Of a DNA stretch of 64,000 nt, positions 25,193 to 34,700 are shown one piece after another. The stretch is from Flavobacterium hibisci (GTDB lineage Bacteria; Bacteroidota; Bacteroidia; Flavobacteriales; Flavobacteriaceae). Position 1 is the stretch's first letter; each line of letters opens with the position of its first letter. Under the pieces are notes generated by a model that did no database searches, was not told where the DNA came from, and saw only the letters and a list, made by a program, of their open reading frames with translations. Where the stretch lies: assembly GCF_020026925.1 (NCBI RefSeq), contig NZ_JAIQDW010000011.1:62001-126000 (forward strand), in the 5' to 3' direction. The position numbers and the translations under genes are program-made.

Positions 25193-25292
25193 GTTCTTGG
25201 GTTACGTTTGCGTTAGGGATTGTAGCGGAGCTCTCCCGATTTTTTATCGGGAAGCGGGAGTGAAAAGCCCGACCCTTGGGTAACGCCCAAAT
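25193..25292. repeat. Hairpin-rich intergenic repeat-like element
   Basis: Centred on TCCCGAT (25234-25240) and ATCGGGA (25246-25252), with wider partially symmetrical flanks (GTTACGTTTGCG on the left and GGGTAACGCC on the right). It is more GC-rich than its surroundings and unlike the genes. It probably belongs to a dispersed repeat family of flavobacteria. Confidence 0.5.
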
Positions 25293-25296
25293 TTTG

Positions 25297-25737
25297 CTAC
25301 ATTTTATAATATTTGAAAGGGACGAATAACATTCCGAAACATTCTCCGTGTTCTTTTCCTAAGTGTTTATGGTGAATTTTATGTGCTTTCCGGAGACCGA
25401 TAAGATATCTGTTTTTGGTGTTTTTAAACCATTTAAAGCGCTGATGGATCAATACATCGTGAATCAGAAAATAACATATTCCGTAAGTGGTAATGCCACA
25501 TGCTACAAAAAACAAATAATTGAAACCGCCCTGGACTCCAAAGTAAAAAAGAATGATGCTTGGAATGGCGAAAATGACAAAAAAGATATCATTACGCTCA
25601 AAAGTATGTTCGTATTTTGGCTGGTGATGATCTGCGTGGAAATACCACATCAGCCCATGCATAATGTACTTGTGCGTAAGCCAGGTAACGCATTCCATGA
25701 ACAGAAAAACCCCTAAAAAGATTAAAAAAGAAATCAT
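25297..25737 (-). CDS. crtZ: Beta-carotene hydroxylase CrtZ
   Basis: A 146-residue membrane di-iron hydroxylase that hydroxylates beta-carotene to zeaxanthin. The fatty-acid-hydroxylase histidine boxes are present: HKYIMH, HADHH, HDVLIHQR and HKIHHKH, with membrane helices between them. Length is shorter than plant enzymes but usual for bacterial CrtZ. It is 23 bp after crtB. Confidence 0.93.
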   Translation of the reverse strand: MISFLIFLGVFLFMECVTWLTHKYIMHGLMWYFHADHHQPKYEHTFERNDIFFVIFAIPSIILFYFGVQGGFNYLFFVACGITTYGICYFLIHDVLIHQRFKWFKNTKNRYLIGLRKAHKIHHKHLGKEHGECFGMLFVPFKYYKM

Positions 25738-25760
25738 TTTGTATTTTTTTGATTGAGTCC

Positions 25761-26600
25761 TTAGACTAATTTTAATTTGTAAGTTACAAAAGACTGGGCC
25801 AAAAGACCTGCTTTAGTATAATTTGAAACACGGATTCTTGAATTTCCAATTTCGGAGCAGGGTGTGTTTTTAAGCTTTTTTAGTAATTTTTTATAATAGA
25901 TAAAAGCAGTGTAAACCCCAAATTTAGCTTCAATTGGCAGTTTTACGATTCCCTGATAGGCCACTCTGAAATCTTCTTCAATTTCGTTGATGATAGCAGT
26001 TTTTGCATTTTCATCGAATGAATTCAAATTGACACCCGGGAAATAATTTCGGTTTAAAACCAGATTGTCATCTTTTAAATCCCGCAGGAAATTCACTTTT
26101 TGAAAAGCAGATCCCAATCGCATCGCTTCATTTTTAAGCTGCTCGTATTTTTGATTATTTCCCTTTACGAAAACCTTCAGGCACATTAAGCCCACCACAT
26201 CCGCTGATCCATAAATGTAATCTTCATATTCAGTCTGGGTGTTATAATTTGATTTGATGAGGTCCAGTTTCATGCTTTTTAAAAATGCCTGAACCAGATC
26301 GTCTGTGATATTATATTCTTTGACAGTATGCTGAAAAGAATTAAGAATAGGGTTGAGGCTGATTCCTAATTGCATGGCTTTGTAATATTCTTTTTCGAAA
26401 TCATCAATAAGGTATTCTTTTTCATAATCATGAAAAGAATCTACAATTTCATCAGCAAAGCGCACAAAGCCATAAATGCTGTAAATGGCATCGCGAATGC
26501 CTGGTGCCAGCATGTGTACGGCAAGCGAAAAAGAAGTGCTGTAGTTTTTGGTAACCAGCTTACTGCATTTGAAAGAAACGGTGTCGAATAATGATTTCAT
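25761..26600 (-). CDS. crtB: Phytoene synthase CrtB
   Basis: A 279-residue isoprenoid synthase that condenses two geranylgeranyl diphosphates into phytoene. The first Asp-rich motif is DEIVD (near residue 48-52) and the second is DLKDD (near 170), followed by NRNYFPG. The fold is all-helical. It starts 10 bp after crtI, so the two are coupled in one transcript. Confidence 0.94.
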   Translation of the reverse strand: MKSLFDTVSFKCSKLVTKNYSTSFSLAVHMLAPGIRDAIYSIYGFVRFADEIVDSFHDYEKEYLIDDFEKEYYKAMQLGISLNPILNSFQHTVKEYNITDDLVQAFLKSMKLDLIKSNYNTQTEYEDYIYGSADVVGLMCLKVFVKGNNQKYEQLKNEAMRLGSAFQKVNFLRDLKDDNLVLNRNYFPGVNLNSFDENAKTAIINEIEEDFRVAYQGIVKLPIEAKFGVYTAFIYYKKLLKKLKNTPCSEIGNSRIRVSNYTKAGLLAQSFVTYKLKLV

Positions 26601-26610
26601 TTTTTAAGAT

Positions 26611-28071
26611 CTAAAGTGATTTTTGAATTAACTCAGCAACCAGTTTTCCTGAAATTAAAGCAGGCGGAACCCCTGGGCCAGGAACTGTTAATTGTCCTGT
26701 AAAATATAAATTACGTACTTTTTTGCTTTTTAGTTTTGGCCTTAAAAAAGCGGTTTGTAATAAGGTATTTGCCATTCCGTAAGCATTTCCTTTGTAAGCA
26801 TTATAATCCGCTACAAAATCGTTTTTACAGAATGATTTCTTAAATATAATATTATTTTTTATTTTTTGTTGTGTAATCTGCTCAAAGCGAGTGACGATTT
26901 TTTCAAAATATTTTTCCCTAAGTGCTTCACTGTCATTTATTCCCGGTGCTAGCGGAATTAAGAAAAAGCCGGTTTCCATTCCTTCAGGTGCTGCTGTCGG
27001 ATCTGTTTTTGATGGAAAGTTAGCATAAAACAATGGGGCATCAGGCCATTTTGGGTCATCGTAAATATCAGCTGCATGCTGATTGAAATCGACATCAAAG
27101 AATAAGGCATGATGCGTTATGTTTTCTATTTTTTTATCAAAACCTACAAAAAACAGGAGGGAAGAAGGTGCAAAAACACGGCTCTCCCAATAGTTGTCAG
27201 AATAGGCGCGATATTCTTTTTCGAGTAAAGTTTCGGTATGCTGGTAATCGGCACCACTTAAAATAATGTCAGACTGGATTGTTTTTCCGTTAATTACAAT
27301 TCCGGTTGCAGTTTTATTTTCTACCATTATTTTGTCAATTCCGAAGTTGGTTTTAATTGTCACGCCTAATTCTAAAGCCAGCTTTTCGATCCCGCGAACC
27401 ACATCAAACATTCCGGTTTTAGGATGCCAGGTGCCTAAACCAAAATCGGCGTAATTCATGAAATTGTAAAACGAAGGGGTTTTGGAAGGCTTCGCACCCA
27501 GAAACAAAACCGGGAATTCCAGAATCTGGATCAGTCTTTCATTTTTGAATTCTTTCCGGATATCAGAGCTAACGTTGCTAAGGAACTGATTAAGTTTTAA
27601 AACAGTTTTTGGTGTTATTAATTCCAAAGCAGAAACTCCGGGACGATATACCAGATCTTTTATGGCAATATCGTAATTGCTTTTAGCCTGACTGATGAAA
27701 TTCTGGAGTTTTTGGCCGCTTCCTTTTTCGATGTTTTCGAAAGTAGCTTTTATTGCTTCAAGATTGTCGTAGATATTGATAAAATCATCAATGCCAAAAT
27801 AAACCCGATAAGCAGGATTTAATTTGATAAGCTCATAATAATCCGATTGTTTTTTGTCGAAATCATGAAAGAATCGTTCAAAAACATCCGGCATCCAGTA
27901 CCAGCTTGGCCCCATATCAAAGGTAAAACCGTTGCTTTTAAATTGCCTTGCCCTGCCCCCAATTGAATCATTTTTTTCGTAAATTGTGACAGTATGGCCT
28001 TGTTTTGCCAGATAGCAGGAAGCTGCTAAGGCAGAAAATCCGGAACCTATTATGGAGATAGTTTTTTTCAT
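26611..28071 (-). CDS. crtI: Phytoene desaturase CrtI
   Basis: A 486-residue FAD-dependent desaturase that makes lycopene from phytoene. The N-terminal dinucleotide motif is SIIGSGFSALAASCYLAKQGHTVTIYEKNDSIGGRARQF, followed by GFTFDMGPSWYWMP; the C-terminal bacterial signature is LYFTGQLTVPGPGVPPALISGKLVAELI. Length matches. It follows the regulator gene by 34 bp. Confidence 0.94.
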   Translation of the reverse strand: MKKTISIIGSGFSALAASCYLAKQGHTVTIYEKNDSIGGRARQFKSNGFTFDMGPSWYWMPDVFERFFHDFDKKQSDYYELIKLNPAYRVYFGIDDFINIYDNLEAIKATFENIEKGSGQKLQNFISQAKSNYDIAIKDLVYRPGVSALELITPKTVLKLNQFLSNVSSDIRKEFKNERLIQILEFPVLFLGAKPSKTPSFYNFMNYADFGLGTWHPKTGMFDVVRGIEKLALELGVTIKTNFGIDKIMVENKTATGIVINGKTIQSDIILSGADYQHTETLLEKEYRAYSDNYWESRVFAPSSLLFFVGFDKKIENITHHALFFDVDFNQHAADIYDDPKWPDAPLFYANFPSKTDPTAAPEGMETGFFLIPLAPGINDSEALREKYFEKIVTRFEQITQQKIKNNIIFKKSFCKNDFVADYNAYKGNAYGMANTLLQTAFLRPKLKSKKVRNLYFTGQLTVPGPGVPPALISGKLVAELIQKSL

Positions 28072-28085
28072 TTGTTTAACAAATG
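28069..28085 (-). promoter_or_regulatory. Palindrome CATTTGTT-T-AACAAATG at crtI start (candidate CarH operator)
   Basis: Two 8-bp arms around one base cover the crtI start codon. The right arm overlaps TACATTTG (28080-28087 on the minus strand), a TAnnTTTG box. A related inverted repeat lies before carH. Confidence 0.45.
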
Positions 28086-28105
28086 TACAAAAACTTTAAA
28101 CAAAA

Positions 28106-29005
28106 TTATATTTTTTGAAGTGTTTCTTCCATGGTATCAAAAACAAAAGTTCTTTCAGAAAGTTTTTTGCGATCAATATGTTCTGTCATTTTACCTATCA
28201 GCCAAATTTCATTGCTTTTTAAAAGTAATTTTTGTTCCATTGTTTTTACATACTGATTCACAATTCCGCGGTCAGGCTGCACAGTCATAAAAGTTACAAA
28301 TGTGATGGTATTGAAATGTTTGGTAAGGTCTTCGAGGTTTTCTATTGGCATACTTTCGCCCAGATAAATACTTTTGTAACCCTGAAGTAAGATTTCGTAT
28401 TGAAGATACAGTAATCCTATTTGATGAATTTCATTCAATGGTAATGAAAGTACAAATACTTTATCTGTTTTGGTGGGTTTCAGAATTTGAAGTTCTTCGG
28501 TATAAATTAATATTTTTTGTTTGATCAGATGGCTCATGAAATGTTCATTTGCCGGGCTGATGGTTTGTGATTGCCATAAAAGTCCTAATTCTTTCAGCAG
28601 AGGAAGAAAATGCTCTTTAAAAACCTGCTGAAATGATTTTTCAGAAATCAGCCAGTCGAAGGTGTTAAAAAAAAGCTCCTGATCGAAATTCATCATAGCC
28701 ATCTTAAACGAGTTGATGGCATAGTTTTGCGAATTTTTCATAGAAATAATTTCACGAACTAATTGAGGAATTTTTTCTTCAGGAAAAGTGGCTATTTTAG
28801 ATATTTTGTAACCGTACTCATGCAGCAGTGTAATGTTGAGCAGTTTTTGCAGACTAACCAAATTATAAAGCCTGATATTGGTATCTGTTCGCATTGGTTC
28901 CAGAATATTATATCTTTTCTCCCATATGCGGATAGTATGTGCTTTAATGCCGGATAAGTTTTCCAGATCTTTTATGCTGAAAACGGTTTTGATATTGTTT
29001 GTCAT
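28106..29005 (-). CDS. CarH-like MerR family regulator with B12-binding domain
   Basis: A 299-residue regulator. Residues 8-70 are a MerR HTH (SIKDLENLSGIKAHTIRIWEKRY). Residues about 95-170 form the helix bundle with the CarH signature W-x9-EH (Trp144, Glu154-His155). Residues about 180-299 are a Rossmann B12 domain with ExHxxG (Glu192, His194, Gly197), where the His is the lower cobalamin ligand. The later SxL and GG motifs are poorly kept. CarH of Thermus and Myxococcus represses carotenoid genes in the dark with adenosylcobalamin and releases in light. It is the first gene of the operon. Confidence 0.88.
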   Translation of the reverse strand: MTNNIKTVFSIKDLENLSGIKAHTIRIWEKRYNILEPMRTDTNIRLYNLVSLQKLLNITLLHEYGYKISKIATFPEEKIPQLVREIISMKNSQNYAINSFKMAMMNFDQELFFNTFDWLISEKSFQQVFKEHFLPLLKELGLLWQSQTISPANEHFMSHLIKQKILIYTEELQILKPTKTDKVFVLSLPLNEIHQIGLLYLQYEILLQGYKSIYLGESMPIENLEDLTKHFNTITFVTFMTVQPDRGIVNQYVKTMEQKLLLKSNEIWLIGKMTEHIDRKKLSERTFVFDTMEETLQKI

Positions 29006-29031
29006 TTTTTGTTATTGGATGAACAAAAATA
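29006..29031 (-). promoter_or_regulatory. Candidate carH operator TTTTTGTT-N8-AACAAAAA overlapping a TATTTTTG -7 box
   Basis: The arms are at 29006-29013 and 29022-29029, immediately upstream of the start codon. The -7 box TATTTTTG is read on the minus strand at 29024-29031. A protein bound here would block the promoter, consistent with autoregulation. Confidence 0.5.
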
Positions 29032-29134
29032 AAATAAAATATGATAACATTTGAAACCGGATTGAAATGAAAGATTTTTAAAAAATTAAGGTTTAAAAAG
29101 ACGATTTTCCAGCCGTAACAGATTTGAGTTTATA

Positions 29135-29170
29135 TAAAAAAGCAATCTGTAAAAATTCTACAGATTGCTT
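29135..29170 (-). terminator. Terminator of the TPR gene
   Basis: AAGCAATCTGTA (29140-29151) pairs with TACAGATTGCTT (29159-29170). On the minus strand the stem is followed by TTTTT. Confidence 0.8.
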
Positions 29171-29189
29171 GGTTATGTTGCTATGATAT

Positions 29190-29690
29190 TTATTTACAGA
29201 AAGTAGCCCTGTTTTTAATAGCGCTCTGGCTGCCTAATTCTATTGCTTTAGAGAAGTCTTTACAGCAATTTTTTTTGTCGCCTGATTTGTTATAGGCTAA
29301 TGCCCTAAGGTTATAAGACACATAATCTTTTGGATTTAGCATAATGGAATAAGAACAATCTTTAATAACATCAGGATAATTTAATAGTTTGTAATTCACA
29401 TTTGCTCTTCCTGTATAGGCATCAGCATTCATGTTATCTAACTCGATGGTTTTGTTAAAATCAGCCAAAGCACCAGTGAAATCGTTTAGCTTGAATTTGG
29501 CTACACCACGGTTCTGATAGGCTTCTACAAATTTTGAATTCATACTGATTGCCTTTGTGTAGTCTGCAATGGCGCCTTTTGTGTTACCGGCTTCAGCTTT
29601 CTTCATTGCTTTATCGAAATAACCAGTTGCTGATTGTGACCATACTGAACAGGTCGCCATAAAAAATAAAGTAAGTAATACGTGTTTCAT
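29190..29690 (-). CDS. Secreted TPR-repeat protein
   Basis: A 166-residue protein with a signal peptide (MKHVLLTLFFMATCSVWSQ) and about four tetratricopeptide repeats from residue 20 (KAISMNSKFVEAYQNRGVAKFKLNDFTGALADFNKTIELDNMNADAYTGRANVNYKL). TPR proteins mediate protein contacts; the partner is unknown. The end carries several cysteines (KKNCCKD and TFCK). It is a single-gene unit with its own terminator. Confidence 0.88.
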   Translation of the reverse strand: MKHVLLTLFFMATCSVWSQSATGYFDKAMKKAEAGNTKGAIADYTKAISMNSKFVEAYQNRGVAKFKLNDFTGALADFNKTIELDNMNADAYTGRANVNYKLLNYPDVIKDCSYSIMLNPKDYVSYNLRALAYNKSGDKKNCCKDFSKAIELGSQSAIKNRATFCK

Positions 29691-30015
29691 AAAAACTAAT
29701 TTGGGGTTAATTGATATTTGTTAAACGAATATAGAAATATTTATTTGTAAGAGAAGTTCTTTTACCCAAAAATAGACTGAATTGAAGAAATAATTTTGTG
29801 TTTTTGAGTTATTTAAATGATAACCAGTAGTTAAAAAATGAAAAAGGATTTATTTGATAATGAAAAAAGTCTTCTATTTTTTACAAATTAAATCTGAAAA
29901 TTAATTTGTTAAATTTTTAATGAGCGAAAGAAAACGTTTTAGTTCGTTTATAGTTGTTAAACCTTATTAAAATTTATTTTTTTGTTTCAATTCTTTCCTT
30001 ACTTTCGCAACCAAT
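29691..30015. other. AT-rich divergent intergenic region
   Basis: It is the 325-bp gap between the TPR gene and the small secreted protein gene. No gene is visible. TACTTTCG at 30000-30007 resembles the -7 box but lies only 8 nt before the start at 30016. No other structure was found. Confidence 0.4.
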
Positions 30016-30399
30016 ATGAGAAGAATAATTATATTTCTGGTATTCATGAATTTCCTTCTGCTGGGCGGAGGGCAATATATCAATGCCGGTACCCATCAAA
30101 ATTCTTCATCTCACAATTATGAGCATAAACACCGTGTAAAATATATCACTCACGAACAGGGAACTTCTATAATTGAAGAAGCCGACCTTGATTTGGATGA
30201 GGAATTTCTGGGAGGCGATGCTCTTAAAAATGATTTAGGAGGCAAAATTTTTGCTGCAAATTATAGTCTGCTTGATAATTGGTATCTGACATTCTCAGAT
30301 CAGATTACTGTAAATTATCACCATTATTTCAAATTCTTTGTGCCATTCTGTGGCTATTCAAATCCTATTTACATTACGCAGCGCGTTTTAAGAATCTGA
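30016..30399 (+). CDS. Small secreted His-rich protein, unknown
   Basis: A 127-residue protein I do not recognise. It has a signal peptide (MRRIIIFLVFMNFLLLGGGQYINAG), then a His-rich stretch (THQNSSSHNYEHKHRVKY), and a strand-rich end. The His cluster could bind metal, but that is speculative. It precedes the RND adaptor by 170 bp on the same strand and may be in its transcript. An internal ATG at 30046 would shorten the signal. Confidence 0.65.
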   Translation: MRRIIIFLVFMNFLLLGGGQYINAGTHQNSSSHNYEHKHRVKYITHEQGTSIIEEADLDLDEEFLGGDALKNDLGGKIFAANYSLLDNWYLTFSDQITVNYHHYFKFFVPFCGYSNPIYITQRVLRI

Positions 30400-30569
30400 T
30401 AAATACTTATACATCGGTTGCCTGAGTTATGAGCATTCATATCTCGTGATGTATATTTTTACTTCTTCACATGGGACAGTTTTGTTCTGACTATGGTTAC
30501 TGATGCTTTTTACCTTTAAAGGAATTTTTTATTCCAAGCATTCAATCGCTTAATTTCCATACTTAAATC

Positions 30570-31649
30570 ATGAAAAGAATTGTTTTCACAGGCTTAATTG
30601 CCTTAGTGTGCCTAACCAGTTGTACATCTAAAAAAGAAGAAAAAGAGGAAGCAGAAAAATTTACAGTAACCAATCCTGTAAAAATAGACACTTCATTTAC
30701 AAAAGAGTATGTTTCGCAGATTCGTTCTGTACGCAACATCGAAATCCGTGCCCAGGAAAAAGGGTTTTTACAAAATATTTATGTTGATGAAGGCCAGTTT
30801 GTAAAAGCAGGTCAGTTATTGTTCAGAATTATGCCAAATATGTATCAGGCAGAATTACTGAAAGCGCAGGCAGAACAAAAATCTGCAGAAATAGAAGTTT
30901 TAAACGCCAAAACCCTGGCAGATAAAAATGTAGTTTCTAAAAATGAACTAAGTGTTGCACAGGCAAAACTGCAATCTGCAAAAGCAGAGGTGGCACTGGC
31001 AAAACTTCATTTGTCATTTACGGAAATCAAAGCTCCGTTTGACGGAACGATTGACCGTATTCCGTTAAAATTAGGAAGTCTTATTGATGAAGGAGAATTG
31101 ATGACCAGTCTTTCTGACAACTCTCAGATGTTTGCTTATTTTAATGTCTCTGAACCGGAATACCTGCAATATCAAACCGATGTAAAAGACCGTGCAGAAA
31201 CAAAAGTAGGGCTGCTTTTGGCCAACGGGGAACCTTTTAAGTACAAAGGAAATGTTGAGGTTATCGAAAGTGAATTTAATAACGAAACCGGAAATATTGC
31301 TTTTAGGGCAAGGTTCGCTAATAATTCAAAATTACTTAGAAACGGAGAAACCGGGAAAGTTCAGATGCTGGTTCCTTTAAAAAATGCTATTGTGATTCCA
31401 CAAAAAGCGACTTACGAAATTCAGGATAAAAAATACGTGTTTATTGTCGATAAGAACAATAAGGTAAGCGCAAAAGAAATCACGATTACTGGTGAAATTC
31501 CGGATTTATATGTTGTAAGCAGCGGACTGACAGAAAATGATAAGATTTTACTTGAAGGTGTTCAGAAAGTAAAAGAAGGGGATAAAATCAATTACACTTA
31601 TATCGCTCCTCAAAAGGTAATCAACAATTTAAGACTAAAAGCAGAATAG
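30570..31649 (+). CDS. RND efflux periplasmic adaptor (MFP) lipoprotein
   Basis: A 359-residue membrane-fusion protein linking the inner-membrane pump to the outer-membrane channel. A lipobox (LVCLTSC) precedes the barrel-sandwich and hairpin domain: lipoyl half IEIRAQEKGFLQNIYVDEGQFVKAGQLLF, coiled-coil hairpin about 90-135, second half FTEIKAPFDGTIDRIPLKLGSLIDEGE. The beta-barrel domain follows. First of three genes of an efflux operon. Confidence 0.93.
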   Translation: MKRIVFTGLIALVCLTSCTSKKEEKEEAEKFTVTNPVKIDTSFTKEYVSQIRSVRNIEIRAQEKGFLQNIYVDEGQFVKAGQLLFRIMPNMYQAELLKAQAEQKSAEIEVLNAKTLADKNVVSKNELSVAQAKLQSAKAEVALAKLHLSFTEIKAPFDGTIDRIPLKLGSLIDEGELMTSLSDNSQMFAYFNVSEPEYLQYQTDVKDRAETKVGLLLANGEPFKYKGNVEVIESEFNNETGNIAFRARFANNSKLLRNGETGKVQMLVPLKNAIVIPQKATYEIQDKKYVFIVDKNNKVSAKEITITGEIPDLYVVSSGLTENDKILLEGVQKVKEGDKINYTYIAPQKVINNLRLKAE

Positions 31650-31762
31650 TTTTTTGTTTTTGTTGTGTAAAGTATCAGGTTTCAAGTTGAGTTTAACCTG
31701 AAACTTTAAACCTGAAACAATTTTAAACTTTTTTTTAGTTCAATCATAAAAAAAATAAACAG

Positions 31763-34700
31763 ATGTTTAATAAATTTATTCAAAGACCTGTTCTTTCGAT
31801 AGTAATATCGTTGATAATTGTCTTTTTAGGGGTCTTATCGGTATTGAGTTTGCCAATTACCCAATTCCCTACCATTTCACCTCCGATGGTAAATGTTACT
31901 GCAGACTATCCTGGGTCTAACGGAGAATTGATGGTTAAGGCGGTTGTTATTCCTTTGGAAAGAGCCTTAAACGGAGTTCCCGGAATGAAGTATATGGCTT
32001 CAGATGCCGGAAACGATGGTGAAGCAACAATAAAAGTAGTTTTTAACTTAGGTACAGATCCTAACCAGGCGGCAATTAACGTTCAGAACCGTGTGGCTTC
32101 TGTTACCAATAAACTTCCTCCTTTGGTAATTCGTGAAGGTATCAAAATTACCAGAGAAGTACCAAGTATGCTGATGTACGTGAACCTTTATAGTACAGAC
32201 CCAAATACCGACATGAAGTTTTTATACAACTATGCCGATATTAACGTACTTTCTGAATTAAAAAGGGTAAACGGTATTGGTTCCGGAGATATCTTAGGAA
32301 CACGTGAATATGCCATGCGTATCTGGCTGAAACCAGATCGTATGCTGGCTTATAAAATTTCTGCAGATGAGGTAATGGAAGCTTTATCAAGTCAGAGTCT
32401 GGAGGCTTCTCCGGGTAAAACAGGGGAAAGTTCAGGAAAACGTTCTCAGGCATTTGAATATGTATTAAAATATTCCGGACGTTTTACTACAAAAGAACAA
32501 TATGAGAATATTGTCGTAAAATCAAATCCAAACGGAGAGCTTTTACGTTTGAAAGATATTGCTAAAGTAGAGTTTGGAAGCTCGATGTATGATATTTATT
32601 CGAATTTGAACGGAAAACCATCTGCTGCGATTGTATTGAAACAATCTTTTGGAAGTAATGCCAATCAGGTTATCGAAGAAGTAAAAGCCAAGCTGGAAAA
32701 AATAAAGCAAAGATTTCCAAAAGGAATGGATTATGAAATTTCATATGACGTTTCTAAATTCCTTGATGCTTCTATCGAAAAGGTAATTCACACGTTGGTT
32801 GAAGCTTTTATTCTGGTAGGATTAGTTGTTTTCCTTTTCTTAGGAGACTGGCGTTCAACGGTTATTCCGGCCATTGCGGTTCCGGTATCGCTTGTAGGAA
32901 CCTTTGTGTTTATGACATTTTTTGATATTTCGCTGAACTTAATTACGTTATTCGCTTTGGTATTAGCAATCGGGGTCGTCGTCGATGATGCGATTGTGGT
33001 TATCGAAGCCGTTCACGCCAAGATGGAAGAAGAACATCTGTCGCCATTTAAGGCTACTAAAAAAGCAATGCACGAAATTGCGGGGGCAATCATTGCAATT
33101 ACTTTTCTTATGGCGGCAGTATTTATTCCGGTGGCCTTTATGTCAGGACCAGTTGGGGTATTTTACAGACAATTTTCAGTTACCATGGCCACAGCAATTA
33201 TTCTTTCGGGTATTGTGGCATTGACTCTGACTCCGGCACTGTGTGCGATGATGTTAAAAAACAATCATGGTAAACCTAAGAAAAAAACTCTTGCTGACCG
33301 GTTTATCGATGGTTTCAACAACAAGTTTAATCTGGCGCAGGGCAAGTACCAAAATTTATTAGGTAAAATTGTCAACAGAAGAGTGGTTACCATTGTGGCG
33401 CTTTTAGGATTTTGTGCCGGAACATGGCTAATAAGCAGTAACGTGCCTTCCGGATTTATTCCAAATGAGGACCAGGGAATGTTTTATGCGGTTATCCAGA
33501 CACCACCAGGATCTTCACTAGAAAGAACCAACAATATTGCAGAGCGAGTTCAAAAAATTGCAGAACATATTGATGGAGTGAAATCTGTTTCTTCATTAGC
33601 AGGTTATGAAATCCTCTCAGAAGGTACAGGAGCAAACTCAGGTACTTGTTTGGTGAATCTAAAAGACTGGAGTGAAAGAAAAGAATCTGTTCTGGAGATT
33701 ATGCATGAAATGGAGGAAGAATGCAAAGATATCGCAGGAGCTAATATCGAGTTTTTCCAACCGCCAGCTGTACCTGGTTATGGAGCTGCCGGAGGATTCG
33801 AGCTTCGTTTGTTAGATAAAACAGGTTCTGGAGATTACAAGAGAATGGAGCAGGTAAACAACGATTTTGTGGCTGAATTAAACAAACAGCCTGAATTATC
33901 CAATGTGTTTAGTTTTTACAGTGCCAGTTTCCCACAATTTATGATGAAAGTAGATAATGACCTCGCACAGCAGAAGGGGGTTTCAATCGAAAACGCCATG
34001 AATTCCCTGTCAACTCTTGTAGGTAGTAATTATGAAATCAGTTTTATCAAATTTGGAATTAACTATAAAGTAATCGTTCAGGCTTCGCCGGAATATCGTG
34101 CACAGCCAGATGATATTTTGAAGTTGTATGTAAAAAACAATCGTGATGAGATGGTGCCGTATTCTGCTTTTATGAAACTGGAAAAAGTATATGGACTTTC
34201 AGAAATCACACGTCACAATATGTACACTTCTACGCAGATCAGTGGTTCTCCGGCTGCAGGTTACAGTTCCGGTACTGCGATTAAGGTGATTCAGGAAGTG
34301 GCTGCAAAAAAATTACCAAGGGGATATGATATTGACTGGGCGGGAATCTCTGCCGATGAGGTAGCACAAGGTAATCAGGCAATCTGGGTATTCTTAATTT
34401 GTTTAGGATTCGTATATCTGGTCCTTGCAGCTCAGTACGAAAGTTTTATTCTGCCATTATCAGTAATTCTTTCTCTTCCTGCCGGTATTTTTGGTGCTTT
34501 CCTTTTATTGCAGATTGCAGGATTAGAAAACAACATTTATGCGCAGGTAGCCATGGTAATGCTTATCGGATTATTAGGTAAAAATGCCGTATTGATTGTA
34601 GAGTTTGCCATCCAGAGACATGCTGCAGGCAAAACGGTTTTAGAAGCTGCTATGGAAGGTGCAAAGGCAAGGTTCCGTCCTATTTTGATGACTTCATTCG

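Noticed and set aside
31650-31762. Repeat of CCTGAAAC-like words between adaptor and permease genes
   Set aside because: It may fold into a weak hairpin, but the two genes are clearly one operon and no strong terminator is seen.
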